Shown here: positions 11,434-23,053 of the stretch, one piece after another | How the letters are laid out: each line of letters begins with the position of its first letter | Numbering within the stretch: position 1 is the stretch's first letter | DNA from: Sipunculus nudus | Lineage: Eukaryota > Annelida > Sipuncula > Golfingiida > Sipunculidae | Direction of reading: 5' to 3' | Length of the DNA stretch: 64,000 bases | Assembly (NCBI GenBank): GCA_026874595.1 | Contig: CM049322.1 | Location: 55,278,386 to 55,342,385, forward strand | Program-made: the position numbers and the translations under genes | The notes under the pieces: generated by a model | What the model saw: the letters and a program-made list of their open reading frames with translations, nothing else | What the model was told of the DNA's origin: nothing | Database searches by the model: none

Positions 11434-13330
11434 GGTGCAAGTTTTTCTTCATAATTTGTTTTTCCGACTGGTGTACCGGAGAAAGCAAATGGTTTAAGAA
11501 CGAATATTAATACTTTTAGGAGAATAAACCGTATTTCAAGTTTATTTAGAACACTTTTAATGTTAAAATGCCCTATATTTTTTTTTAAGTTTGACGCGAA
11601 GGTTCCATTTATGTAATATCACCATAGACCTGGCTGTAAATATCTTATCCATTGATATAAGAGTAATTTAATTTTTACAATTTGTCAAGGAGGTAAAGGA
11701 TTATCGACGGATTGAACTGTAAATTATTTATTATAATGTACAGCTAAAAAGATTTGATAGTACTAGTAATAGTAATATTAATTATTCACGGCTAACATAA
11801 AAAGGTCCTTTATATATATACATGTATATATATATAAAAAAAAACAATAATTTGCTTCTCAACAATCGGCGCTACTTACAGACATATTGTTACATGTGAA
11901 GCTGCAATATAACATGGCTGTTTTTATATGGAGGGCCTCATTCATGAATGTTTTGATTCATCAGAAACATCTTTTTTTGAGTCCACGCAAAAAAAGATAA
12001 CTATATACAGTGTTAAACCAATTCATGGATAGTATGTTTTCCATGAAAAGCCATTGACTGTATCCATGCCTATCTGCCAGTTGTCCAGTGCTTTGTCTAG
12101 TCACCGCCAGATGTCAGCACTATACGATCCATTATACGTAGTATTCCTCAAACGACAACCAGTATTTGCTGATGTGTATTCTATTCCTGGGGCCAATTTC
12201 CAAACAGGCCCTAAATTTCGAGTTTGCTAAGACCACTGTCATTATTAGGTTTGATGTCATTTTTTTGTTAAAGTGATTCATGGAGATCATATTTCAAAAC
12301 ATTACCCCTCTGGAAAAGTGTCCAAAAGGCTTAAAATCGGCAATTTTATAAACTAACCTCTGAACATACATTTTTAAAAATATATGAGTTAATTTCAAGC
12401 ATTCACATTACGAATTTGTTACGTGGAGAAATATTTACCGCTAAATTCAATCAGGGCTACCACTTAACTTATTTGTAACTTATTTATTTCGAAACTTTAA
12501 TTCAAATTTTTATCCATCATATTTTATTTTTTTTTTAAATTGAATATAGAAAGGCATGTAATTTTAAAAACTTTCTATTATTTGGGATATAAAGAGACAA
12601 GATAAGTCCTGATCATCAATTTGATGAGCCAAATGGAAGAAAATGTTATTTTTTGTTATTCATCGTATTTCAAGCCTGAAATTTTACAATTTTAAACTTT
12701 TTAAAGTAATTAAATAGGTGATTATTTGTTTATATTAAGGGTATACTCTTAATATACATCTCCTGCAGGCAAGTAAAACTTTGATGTATACATTCCATAT
12801 GAACGGCATGGGGCAATTTGTTTGTGTTTTCTTAAATCGACTGAAATGAAGTTACAAATGAGTTTTTACGTTTAATCTGAATTTTAAAAGGAATATAAAT
12901 AAAAACATAAATATGAATATCAAAATGCATATATTTTTTAAATGTTACTATTGTTTTGGATATAAATAGGCAATTTTAGGGCTAATCATGAATTTGATCG
13001 AATAATTTAGTCAATTCAGTCCCGTGTCTCGTTTTAAATTTAAAATTCACTATTATAATCCACTAATTATGGTGGGTCTACTCCACTGATAAGGCATGGA
13101 TATTTCATTTTTTATATTTCTAAATTTGATTAAAATCTAGTTTAATTTAAAAATTTTGCTTAAACCCTGAAAATTGGTATGGATATTTACAGTTGTCATG
13201 ACATTTTGTATAAGAATTGTATTTTTATGAGGTAAGTATTAAACATATATTTCTGGACAATAACATTTCCCGTTTATAGTAAAAAATATAGTGCATTTAA
13301 GCTGCTCATAACTTAAATTAAAAACTTTGA

Positions 13331-13387
<57 letters not shown>

Positions 13388-14254
13388 TATTAGCTTCATT
13401 ACTAAAGCCGGCAGCAAAGCAATACGTTTCCACACAAACGGACGGACAAGTTTTACTTTCATATTGAGAAAAATAATAATACAAACTTAATATAAAAAAT
13501 CAAACATAAAATCTGATGAAAAGAAACCAATGAAATAGTGGCATAACATTTCGGATCTATAACTTACAACATAGTCCATTTGAACTTAAAATATAGACTC
13601 TTTGGATGTACATGTTTTTTTTAAAACCGCAAGGACAGCAAGGGCATTTTGATTTATTTAAATATAAATACATAATTTATTTCTCTGGTTTTAGTTTTCA
13701 TCCTTTCAATGAAATTCTAGTTAAATGTCGAGCTAAAGTTAAACCGTTACATCATTTTAATCTCCAAATTGTTCTTGAAATGTAATAAATATGTATATAT
13801 TTAATGTATATGTTAACATTTTGTGTTAAGTTTGAATTATGTCCAAGAGAACAGCATAAATTTCCAATCTATAAATAAAAGCGTAGATAAGCATTTAGAA
13901 AAGAACCTTATTTTTGACAAATTTCAGGCCATAGGCTTTATGTGAAAGAAACTGCCGAACCGAGAGGAGAGCAAGGATTATATTTACGTTTAGCTTAAAA
14001 CCATTAAATTCTAATTTTAAATTATCAAACGTTTTCTTGATTTTATTGTAATTTGTGCAAAAGCCTTTAGCCATGGTACCCAGGTGACCTGATACCTAAT
14101 TTTATTTTATTTATTTACAGTTGGGATCTTAAGTTCCGCAAACTTCAGAGTAAGAAATTCACTGACTGGATAGCAGGATATAAAATCTATTTTTTTTATG
14201 ATAAAAGGTTTAGACTAATTGAAGAGGGAGATAATCAGATCATAATAAGGATTA
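11434..14254. other. No gene recognised; one TA tract
   Basis: Very AT-rich. A (TA)n microsatellite lies at about 13334-13390. The ORFs here are either produced by the TA repeat or lack any domain. Confidence 0.5.
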
Positions 14255-14670
14255 AACCGGGTTCTGTGGCTCAGGGGTAGAGCACAAGACACAAAGGCGG
14301 GAGGTCGTGAGTTCAAACCTCAGCCGAGGCAATGAGATTTTCACAGTCGGCCCCTACACTGGGTGAGTGCTCTGGGAAGGCTGTGCCCAATAACTGTGTA
14401 TCACCCACAGTCGAGAGCGTCTTTTGGGGGTTCCTCGGTGTTATGACCCAGCTTGGAGATAATTACGCACCCAGAACACGCAGGTGCGGTAGACACATGG
14501 CCTGGGTGACACCAGGAATAAAAAAATAATCTGATAGGAAGCGAGTGCTACCGCCCTGTCACGAAGTCCCAATCCGAAATGGAACTCTGCAAATGTAAAT
14601 ACTTATTAGATAAGACAGCATAACAAATGGAGCCAAATACCTCCACCAAAGACGATTATAAAAAAAAATA
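14255..14670 (+). mobile_element. tRNA-derived SINE, copy 1
   Basis: The tRNA-like head has box A (TGGCTCAGGGGTAGAGC, from 14267) and box B (GAGTTCAAACCTC, about 14310-14322). A unique body follows, with a conserved GGGGTTCCTCGGTGTTATGA block, then an A-rich 3' end after TACCTCCACCA. It is flanked by a 13-bp direct repeat with one mismatch (14242-14254 and 14671-14683), as expected for LINE-driven insertion. A second copy (52777-53169) shares head, body block and tail. The ORF at 14332 is part of the SINE and not a gene. Confidence 0.9.
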
Positions 14671-15458
14671 ATAATATGGATTATATGTTATACAACTGGT
14701 AATAAGGGTAATAAGGGGGGGGGGTAATAAATAGTCTTTGTTCGGCGAACCAAAGGATCAGAAATACAGAAGAATTATTAACAAACCAAATAAAAAACAA
14801 AAAAGTCTTATCTCTCATGTATAACCTTGAGGCAAATGCTCTTTATATTTTGGACTCCCTTTCAATTATCTGCCATACATACTTTCCAATCACTATGGGG
14901 GGGGGGGGCAGTATAGCTGGCAGTGTACAAGGATTCACAAAAATACAGTCGCCTACTATCAGCAGTGTATTATCGACAGTTATCGTTTTGCGGATTTCAG
15001 GCATGTATAATTAAAAGATATATGTGAATACCCGAAGACATTAAAGGATCATCATAGGTTCAGTATAACATATATGGTTTGCGATTTTAGAAAATGCGCT
15101 TGTCTAGGGTGCCCCTGTTGAGTAGTTGCGAAAATAGCCAAGGTATATATTATATCAATAAAGAGGTACTCTCTCTTAAATGTCCGGCAAAGTGAAATTG
15201 TCATTAAATTGGAAATACAACAGGATTTCGTTCATCTGCATCTGTCTCAATCAATCTCTATTCATACTGACCAGTACTTTAGAACCATCATGCAAACTTG
15301 ACTTACAAAACTAAAAAAATAATCATGAATGTCATGAAATTTCTGACAATACCATGCAAGGCTCAAAATGATACAGAAAAGGAGAGCAAAACTAATTTGA
15401 TAACAAGAGACTTAACCATTAGAGAGAATTTGTTTTAATAGCGGCACTTTGGGAGAAT
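14671..15458. other. No gene recognised
   Basis: AT-rich, with G runs at about 14715 and 14897. No coding signal supported. Confidence 0.5.
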
Positions 15459-15585
15459 TCTTCAGTGTTATACTGCTCTGGCCTAGTCTGTAGGCCAAAG
15501 AGCACTTTACAACGGAGGGTAACTCTACCTTATATATGTGTGTGTGTGTGTGTGTGTGTTAGTGTGTGTGTGTGTGTGTGTGTGT
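15459..15585 (+). repeat. Hairpin repeat, copy 2, with (TG)n tail
   Basis: From CTTCAG at about 15461 to CTACCTT at 15533 this matches 9969-10040 with few changes, including the GCTCTGGCCT...AGGCCAAAGAGC hairpin. It passes without a break into a (TG)n tract (about 15536-15585). The ORFs reading through the TG tract are artefacts of the repeat. Confidence 0.7.
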
Positions 15586-16110
15586 ATGGCTGTTTATTTG
15601 AGGGGGTTCGTAAGGGCACCGTTCAAAGCGATTTTTTTTCCTTTTATCTATTCAGATCATGGTAGGTTCATGGCAGTTAATAAAATAAACTTATCAATAT
15701 TCATTGATTCGTGGCAATCCATGTACGACTGGTGACCAACGCATTAGGGAAGTTGACAAAAGCCGGGACACGTCAAGCATTGACCAAAATATTAAATGGT
15801 CATTTCTAGGAATTGAAAGCCCTCTTTGGTCTCTACCCGACTTCAGGCTATAGAAAAGTTGTTAATATAGAAAGAGAAGCAATATACGGATTTCATAAGT
15901 AAGGTATTGTTCATGTGTGGTCTATACTGATACTCTTAAACACTGGGCTGACCACAGACCGATAATAAGATATACATTAACCACTCTACCGTCCGTGACA
16001 ATGAAGATAACGGTAAATTGATTGGATTTATGTTAACGTTTTGTATCAGTGTAGAACAAAACAGCCGTCCTGGGTAACGCATAATATACAAACTGTAAGC
16101 ACATCCCGCA
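15586..16110. other. No gene recognised
   Basis: No coding domain or repeat seen. Confidence 0.5.
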
Positions 16111-16235
16111 GGTTGTTGATTTCTTGCAGCACATTGCAGCTGGTTGTTGATTTCCTGCAGCACATCCTAACAGCGGTTTGCTGATTTTCTGCAGTACTTT
16201 TCCTGGTTCTTGATGAATTCCTGCTGGCGTGCTTG
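16111..16235. repeat. Short tandem array, 30-33 bp units, about 3.5 copies
   Basis: Units begin GGTTGTTGATTTCYTGCAGC at 16111, 16142, 16175 (diverged) and 16205 (partial). The internal repeats in the overlapping minus-strand ORFs come from this array. Confidence 0.8.
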
Positions 16236-16563
16236 AAATGAGAAACATGTTAAATTTGGTTGTTTTTTTCATTTTACCGGTAGCAAGTGAGTTCAGTTCA
16301 TCATAAACCGAGATAACAAAGTTATTTATGTTATGATATACTGTATATGTCAATAAATGTCTGAGTGTATGTTGCACATCTCAGTCGAGATTTTTTATTT
16401 TAGATTAACTTTAGATTAACGATGAATTAACCCGATTAATTTTTTTGTTGATATTTTCTATATTAATTTCTGTAACAGAGATAAAGATAGATGAGAAATC
16501 CTTATATAATTATCCTGTTTTGTAAATAAATTTGCATGGGTTTAAATGTAATCATGAATGTAT
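16236..16563. other. No gene recognised
   Basis: AT-rich; nothing supported. Confidence 0.5.
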
Positions 16564-16963
16564 TGGGCTGTCCAACTAAGTTGACTCTACTGGCGAAGTC
16601 GTCTGAAGTTGCCAAAAGACGCGTGGCCTCTTACCTGTCGCCGCTGGGTTTTCAACATGTTAAAAATTCTTAGACGACAGCCTTTTTTTACGCCATTGAG
16701 CGTTTCCTATTAGCGTAGGTGCTGTCGTAGGCTGTCGCCAGGTGAAGTGGATTGTCGTAGGTCCTGTCGTGGGCTGGTGTACTTGATACAGGGCCCATTC
16801 TTGTCCGCCGGCTACTCACATAGCACAGGGTAGAGACTCCTCGTCAACCTATTTTAGCTGGTCGTAGACTATTGTCGTAGCGGAGGTCCTGTCGCCTGTT
16901 TTTCGGCGAACATGAGGCCACAGCCTGTAGTCACCTGTAGAGTCGCCTTAGTGGGACAGCCCC
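16564..16963. mobile_element. 400-bp MITE with 27-bp terminal inverted repeats
   Basis: The left end starts GGGCTGTCC at 16565 and runs to CTCTAC at 16590. The right end (16937-16963) is its reverse complement with 23 of 27 positions matching. The interior is rich in GTCGTAGG and CTGTCG sub-repeats, more GC-rich than the flanks, and has no transposase frame. The target duplication is unclear (ATT is a candidate), so the superfamily is left open; Harbinger-like is possible. Confidence 0.8.
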
Positions 16964-17434
16964 ATTACAATCCGGAAATTGAACCTCAACCAACAACTCT
17001 GGGGCTAAAATGAAAGTTATCATGAAATAACACGTTCGTGAAAATGATGCCTACACCGGTGGACAGTCAGTTAAACAATATACTTTATATCCTCGTTTGT
17101 ACTCTGTGCCAGTCAACCATTTCTGTAAAGAGCCAGAGGTTTAAATATTAATGATAGATATTATAAATAACATCAGGTATGTTATATTATCTGCAGAGAC
17201 AAGAAGAATTTGAACTTGTTTGATATTTTCTGGGGTGCTTGTCAAATTGATACGATTATTCACGCATATTTAATATATTTGAAATACTTATCATGGATAT
17301 ATAATAGGTAAAAGTATGGAAACATCGCGAACATGGTAAAATCGCGAATCTTTGGAAATGTGAAAATTGCGAGAATTTAATACAAAACAATATTAACTTT
17401 CCTTTACGTTTGATATGTTTCGCCAAGTTTGTAG
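16964..17434. other. Upstream region of the PAN/lectin exons
   Basis: No coding exon seen. A signal-peptide exon ending with two bases of a codon would be expected upstream of 17435, but I could not find a convincing one. The gene start may be further away. Confidence 0.4.
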
Positions 17435-17688
17435 CACAAACACCGACTGGCAGATTTACGACCGTGTACAGCACACCTCCGCGACAGCGACGGTTTCTGT
17501 TGAACCTCCCCTTACCAGTTGTTCAGCCTCTGCCCGGAGAACCCGGTGGCAGTGTCTTTCAATGTGTACTCGCGTCCTGCCCTGTGGCGGGGTGGCTTTC
17601 AATAATGACGGGTTCTGTCTCCTCGTGATCCCAGGGCCTGTGTCCTTGAAGACAGATGTGAACACCACGTTGTACATTAGGAAAAAAA
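17435..17688 (+). CDS. Exon encoding a PAN/apple-like domain (5' part of the lectin gene)
   Basis: Open frame with six cysteines in an apple/PAN-like pattern: TSCSASARR...WQCLSMC, then CGGVAFNN and GFCLL. PAN modules are secreted or extracellular binding domains. The frame starts inside the exon, after a probable TTTGTAG acceptor. It ends at AAAAAAA/GTATGC in phase 1, exactly the phase needed by the next exon at 19509 (the split codon becomes AGG, Arg). Composition is clearly GC-richer than the flanks, as for real exons here. The 5' exon with the signal peptide is not found. PAN plus C-type lectin is a plausible invertebrate secreted-lectin layout. The domain call is from pattern only. Confidence 0.6.
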
Positions 17689-17719
17689 GTATGCTATCAT
17701 TCCACAAATATATGCTTTT

Positions 17720-17752
<33 letters not shown>

Positions 17753-17844
17753 ATATTTGTGTGTGTGTGCATTCATGTGTTTGAGTGATGATTCTATATA
17801 TTCAACTATTTCTGCATTGTGCAGTTTTGTGTTTATTGGACTAT
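17689..17844. repeat. Intronic TA/TG microsatellite
   Basis: TA repeat (about 17719-17740) continuing into TG repeats (to about 17770) just after the PAN exon donor. ORFs running through it are artefacts. Confidence 0.85.
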
Positions 17845-18751
17845 TTATGTATCTCTGAACGATATTAATTACAAAGAGATCCTAAGTAAAATAAAAACAA
17901 CTGTTAATAGATGGTCCACGAAGACCATGTCTGTGTCTGGAAAGATCGCTATCATAAAAGCTCATATTCCGTCATTATTAACCTATGCCCTTCAAGTTTT
18001 ACCTAATCCATCAGCAGTATATATTAAAGAAATTGAATCATTACTTTACAGATTTATTTGAGGCAAACAAGACAGAATTAAGAGAACAACGCTAGTCGCT
18101 CCAATAGAAAGAGGAGGGCTTGGTATGATACATATAAAATCAAAAATGGAAGCTATAAAAATTAATTGGGTTAAAAAATTTTTATCAGGACACATAGGAG
18201 AAGGATGGAGAAATATAGTAAACCAGCAGTTCAAGGGAATAGGTCAGTTAATATTTAAATGTAATTTAGAAAGCACAGACACAAAATACTTTAACAAATC
18301 ATGTCACCCTTTTTTGGAAAGAAGTGTTAAATATATGGTACAAGTATAACTTTGATAAAGTAAATATGCGTCATGATATTTTATCACAGATATTATTCTT
18401 CAACTCTTATATTTAAATAGATAGAGATATAGTATATGATAAACTTTTATATAATGCTGGTATAACAAAGATCAGTGATATTATTAAAACAAATAATGAT
18501 AAATACGTATTAATACTTTATGATGAATTAGTAAATAAAACTAAAGCTAAAATAAGAAAATGCAGTATATGAATTTAGTAGATGCAATTCCCACTATTTG
18601 GAAAAAATAAATAAAAATATGTGAACTAGTACTATATTATGTAAAACAAAATTAGATAAAGTAATGGAAATAAAGAAAGTTACATATAATATATGTAATG
18701 AACTTCTACTCAATTGCTCCACACTTGATCTATTACTTATATTATTCAAAA

Positions 18752-18807
<56 letters not shown>

Positions 18808-18960
18808 AATGTTAAGACATATTGCCATACCTTGACAGTTTACAGGCTTATATAAGGCAGATATATAATATTGAGAAAAACATAGCTAAACGAACTGGTA
18901 ATATTGCTGTTCACCATAATAAATGGAAACCATTAATAAATTACTTAGAATAGTTTTTTT
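17845..18960 (+). pseudogene. 5'-truncated L1/Tx1-like LINE remnant (C-terminal part of reverse transcriptase ORF)
   Basis: In intron 1 of the lectin gene. Translation shows the region that follows the catalytic core in L1/Tx1-type elements: W-x8-SGKIAIIKAHIPSLLTYALQ, then FI-stop-GKQDRIKRTTLVAP, GGLGMIHIKSKMEAIKINWV, and near the 3' end (about 18920-18950) HNKWKPLINYLE. The frame is broken by stops (for example TGA at 18059-18061) and shifts, and a (TA)n tract (18755-18804) has expanded inside it. A poly-A-like AATAAAAAAAA near 19172-19181 may mark the 3' end. Not functional. Confidence 0.75.
18755..18804. repeat. (TA)n microsatellite
   Basis: About 25 TA dinucleotides inside the LINE remnant. 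Confidence 0.95.
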
Positions 18961-19429
18961 TAATCATTAACTCTATAAATATTCGACTAAACAGTGATTA
19001 TACATTCTTGACCCTTTGATTAACTGTACAAAGTTCATAATGGTTCTGTATTTCTATGTTTGTATGTGAGTAATTTTTGTTGATGCGATGTCCAGTGAAT
19101 GTATATGTAGTAGCCGTAGTTTGCTTTATATGTTTGCTATTCATTGTATGTGTATTTTGTATGTTTATACTAATAAAAAAAATGTATATCTGCCACAGCT
19201 TTATGACGCTATCTTTAACGTTAGGCAGTTTATTACATTAAAATATAGACAAATTAGAAGCAGGAACAAACTAGAACCAAGATATGTTTACCTTTTTGAC
19301 GACCTTAGAATATTTCCGTTGAAAAAAATATAATTTTCTCAACTATAGAAACTGCCTTTGTTCTTAATATCGAAGTTTCACTCTATATATATTATATATA
19401 TTCATTTTATAAATATTATATATTATATT

Positions 19430-19433
<4 letters not shown>

Positions 19434-19497
<64 letters not shown>
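19434..19497. repeat. (TA)n microsatellite abutting a splice acceptor
   Basis: About 32 TA dinucleotides ending only 11 bp before the exon border at 19508/19509, so it lies where the branch point and polypyrimidine tract of this intron are expected. Confidence 0.95.
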
Positions 19498-19500
<3 letters not shown>

Positions 19501-19508
19501 ATTTTCAG

Positions 19509-19718
19509 GGGCTAACGATGACGGCTTCTCCTACATGTATCTGGACCAGAACACTAACGACATCTCGAGGTATCGTTTCGACTTGGTTGACCGAAATCGT
19601 GATGAGGCACACATATATTGCCAAATGCTGGGGGCTCATCTTGTAAGCATAGAAACAGAAGATGAGCAAAACTTCCTAAAGTCTGTCATAATGGCAGATG
19701 AAAAACTCCGCCCACAAA
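19509..19718 (+). CDS. C-type lectin domain exon 1 (N-terminal half)
   Basis: The acceptor TTTTATTTTCAG precedes the exon. The frame reads ...YRFDLVDRNRDEAHIYCQML, then GAHLVSIETEDEQNFL: the first strand, helix 1 with the conserved cysteine, and the A-x-LVSI motif that defines C-type lectin-like domains. The donor is CACAAA/GTAAGA at 19719. Entry and exit are both phase 1 and agree with the PAN exon before and the second lectin exon after. The expected product is a secreted or membrane-attached carbohydrate- or ligand-binding protein. The ORF extension upstream into the TA repeat is not coding. Confidence 0.85.
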
Positions 19719-20226
19719 GTAAGATATTAACATGAAAGCATATGGTGCCACGTGAGGGTTTTTTTTAACGGAATTTAACAAAAAAATTTAGTGGATGCAA
19801 GGATAAAAATTACCGAACAAAATTTTGCAATATCCATGCGGTCATATAAGTCTTTGTCAATTGACAGTAGTGAAGCTAGATCGGTAGTACGTTTGAAGGA
19901 ACACGGTAGGTCAAGAGAAAAGTTATTATGAAAGGGGAGGGGGGAGGGGGATGACCAATATGAGTTTGGGAAGCCAAATTTCGAAATGATTTTATTATTG
20001 TCGTTTTTTCTATTTCGTTGGACTCGAATTCTGCTTTTGACGATGACATAAAGGGGATGATTCATATATATTTTGCCTCTAAATAGTGAAATCAGAATAA
20101 TAAATTTTACTCATAATTGAAGAAGTTATGTGTTAATTAAACGTGACTTCCTTAAAAATGAACACCATAGTCACATCACACTAAATAAAAAAAATCTTAT
20201 GTTGATCTTTATATATTTTTTTACAG

Positions 20227-20483
20227 ATAAGTTACAGGATCGCTGGTTCGGATACTTTTCTTCCGGGGTTTACAATGATACCGATCAAGCTTGGATCTGG
20301 TCAGCGACAGGACAGAGATTTACTTACGAGAATTTCTGGGGAACCTTCCGATCAGACCAAGACTACATGGTCCTGATGATGAACGATTTCAAATGGGACG
20401 ATATTGGACCCTTTTACAGACACTTTTCGATATGTGAGAAACGCAGACCATTAATGTATTATCTGGACCAACTGTACACCTAG
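20227..20483 (+). CDS. C-type lectin domain exon 2 (C-terminal half and stop)
   Basis: The acceptor TTTTTTTACAG is good and phase 1 is continuous with 19718. The frame has WFGYFSSG, AWIWSATGQRFTYENFW and ends FSICEKR plus a short tail and TAG at 20481-20483. The WIW core and the final C-E match a C-type lectin fold. The usual inner disulfide pair is missing: the position before the MVLMMND strand is not cysteine, and the residue three after KWDD is Pro, not Cys. The WND calcium motif is WDD, and no EPN or QPD motif is seen. Calcium-dependent sugar binding is therefore doubtful; protein binding or altered specificity is possible. Confidence 0.87.
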
Positions 20484-21429
20484 GATCAAGTTCAAATATC
20501 AAAGTTATCAAGATCAGTTTCAAGGCCAAGGGAGACAAGGAGCAAGGCTAATGACCACCATTTTCTGTATTTTTCTTCTTAACTTGTTTTTTCATTAACC
20601 TAAAAAACAGCCTTGAGCGCTTACCATTTACACCTTTAGGAACTGTCAATTTGAAGGAGAAGTAAAATGAAAATTATTTTTTCTGTCTGCAGAGACTCAC
20701 TTCAAAGTCCAGAAAATGTTAACGCATAAACACGCTCAAGGATTTTCTTTTGCTGATTGACAGAAAATCATTGCTTGTTTTTTTTATATTTTGAAAGCCA
20801 AGACTAATCTTTCGAAAAGACCAATGGGCTGCTATTTATCTCTATTGCAGTCTTTTTTTTTAAAAATGAGATAGAATTTATTTATCTGAATTGATTTGCA
20901 AATTTTAGTTTGTTAGAAAGTATGTGTTGATTGTTTTAGAATGGTACATGTTATAATTGATGTACAAGCACCACTGCGACTTATATCCAGGAACTGTGAA
21001 ATATTACATTTTAGTATCACTTGGATTAAATGATATATCTCACTTCTGGCTGTGTTTGACTGATTGTTTATTTTTAGAACGTGAGGCAGAGAAGAGTTAA
21101 CAATTTGTGTTTCTGTGTTTTTAAGTTGCGTTCTCTTGCGTCCTTTTTTAATACCTTTATTGAAAATTATATATAACACAATATTAAATATTAAAAAATA
21201 ATCAGAAACATGCATAAACTTTACAAACATTAAAAGATACATACATGTTATATTCAGTAAAACATTGAACATAAAACAACAATTACTGAATCTGTAAGCA
21301 TAACAGAAAACAAACAGATATTATTTCATTATACGAATAGTACAGTACTATCACATTAAAGGCTTTAATTTGCCCCTCTTTTTAAGATGCTTATCTTATT
21401 TATTTTTATGTTATGTCACTTTACATTCA
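20484..21429. other. Probable 3' UTR and intergenic region
   Basis: Follows the lectin stop codon. AT-rich with T runs. The ORF on the minus strand at 20913-21272 has no domain. No clear AATAAA close to the stop was assigned. Confidence 0.4.
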
Positions 21430-22870
21430 ATACGTTACAAAATTAAATGTTATTGCTGCATATTTCTGATAATTCATTGCGTTTTTTCGGCATTTAAAAT
21501 TCATATTATTGTATGAAATAAGCAAGTCGTATACCAATACATCCTCTGTTGTCTTAATGACAGCTCCTTTAAACATTTTGTTTTTGTTTTTTTTTCTGGC
21601 ATTTTCATATAGAATTACATATGCCAAATACAAATCCGACAATACACTTAGCAACGTTGCGCACATTCCAAAAAAATATATGAGCTTATGTTCCTGCATT
21701 CAGAGAACAATATGAGCATCTATCTTTTTCAACAATATTCCACTTGTTTAAAAAAATTGTTTCATAGTAAAAAAAATCAGAACTTTCAACTGAAAATCTC
21801 TAGTCTTTGTTTATATTGTGATTTGGATAGGTTTCTCATAAACAAAGTGCCAATCGATATGTCCATACTGGTTGTTGTATTTGGATTTGTGCAGTTCGGC
21901 GACCCCTTTTTTTTCTATAAATTGTTCTGAATTTTCACTTTTACAAGTACCATGGTTTGTAAGGTACACCGATTGACTCTTTTTGTTCTATGATATTTAA
22001 ACGTTTAATCATTCTGTAAGTATAGAATGTAAGACAGCGGTGCAATTCCTGCAGTCCTTCACCTACAATCCGGAGTCCTGCCATTTTATCAGTTCATTAT
22101 TCTTTCTTACAATATCCGTGTTAGGAATAGCATTAGAATTGAAGGATGATTTTTTCCCGTGTTAAAAGGTAATCGGTCCAGAGCGGCTGATTCAACACTG
22201 TAGCTCCATTATTGGGTATCGTGCAAAAAAGACGTTGCATAAACATTTAAACAATCCCAATGAAATGTTGGTAAGTATTTCGGGATTTGTGTATTATCAA
22301 AACTTAAGTTTACTCCTTAATGACCACCAATCGTTCTCTAATTAAAGTCAGGTATAATGTTCCACGGAATATCCGAAGAAATTAATAATACGTTGGCCCA
22401 TATAAATTTCTGACACTTAAAAACGTGTTCAATATAACTTTACCTTAATCCCCAATCTTTATAATCCTTAGTGAGTGACGTTTGTTTTATTTTTGGCTTT
22501 TTACCTCCAAACAAAAACTTTTAATTTATTTTAAACTTTCTGTGGGAAGCATGATCAAAGAGATTGCATAATACAAGGTTACATAATTTTTGGTATAGTA
22601 AGGTTTTCAAAACAATTAAAGAACAAAGATTTACGAAATCATCTCTCTAAACATATAGTGTAGAAAGTTATTATTTTTTCAACTTTTTCAAAAGTGCATT
22701 GCTTATTCATAATACTACTGTAAGTAAAATAAATTCCAAGAATGTTAATTACATTTCTTATCTGATTTAACCAGTTGAATTTGTCTATTTTGCTATCACT
22801 GTTCTCTAAAGGGCCAAGCACAGAAGCATCTAACTTCTCAAAGTCGATGTAATTCTCTGAGTATATCTTG
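21430..22870 (-). pseudogene. L1/Tx1-like LINE remnant, C-terminal half of the RT ORF
   Basis: Minus-strand translation (with several frame changes) gives typical post-catalytic LINE sequence: FEKLDASVLGPLENSDSKID and WLNQIRNVINILGIYFTY (22.6-22.9 kb), then FLFGGKKPKIKQTSL and CQKFIWANVLL near 22.3-22.5 kb. Near 21.6-21.8 kb are FFYYETIFLNKWNIV and a CSYC...HIFFWNV block, like the C-terminal CxxC...H/C motif of L1-type ORF2. It is 5' truncated and carries many stops. Opposite in orientation to, and different in sequence from, the L1-like piece at 17.8 kb. Confidence 0.7.
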
Positions 22871-23053
22871 CGGGCCTGTAATTTCTTTGCCTTGTTCTTT
22901 CATAGATTTTCTAAAAAAGATTGTAAAATTCTTCTTTTTTCAAGACCTGTAAAATATATTCATTATGTTAAGTATTATATATTAACCTTCCATATTCATA
23001 TTTGGTACATATACATTAATAAAGAGAAAATACGAACCTTGTAACATGCAGTA

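Noticed and set aside
14267..14330. Possible functional tRNA gene
   Set aside because: Boxes A and B are present but the sequence continues into a SINE body repeated at 52.8 kb and is flanked by a target duplication; it is a SINE head.
14332..14529. 65-residue ORF
   Set aside because: Lies wholly inside the tRNA-derived SINE.
15465..15735. ORFs with Cys-Val runs
   Set aside because: Translation of a (TG)n microsatellite next to the hairpin repeat.
15936..16235. CRISPR-like array
   Set aside because: Units are contiguous and diverged without distinct spacers; the genome is eukaryotic. The same holds for the array at 29851-30109.
16033..16377. 114-residue minus-strand ORF with internal repeats
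   Set aside because: The repeats reflect the 30-33-bp DNA tandem array at 16111-16235; no domain or splice context.
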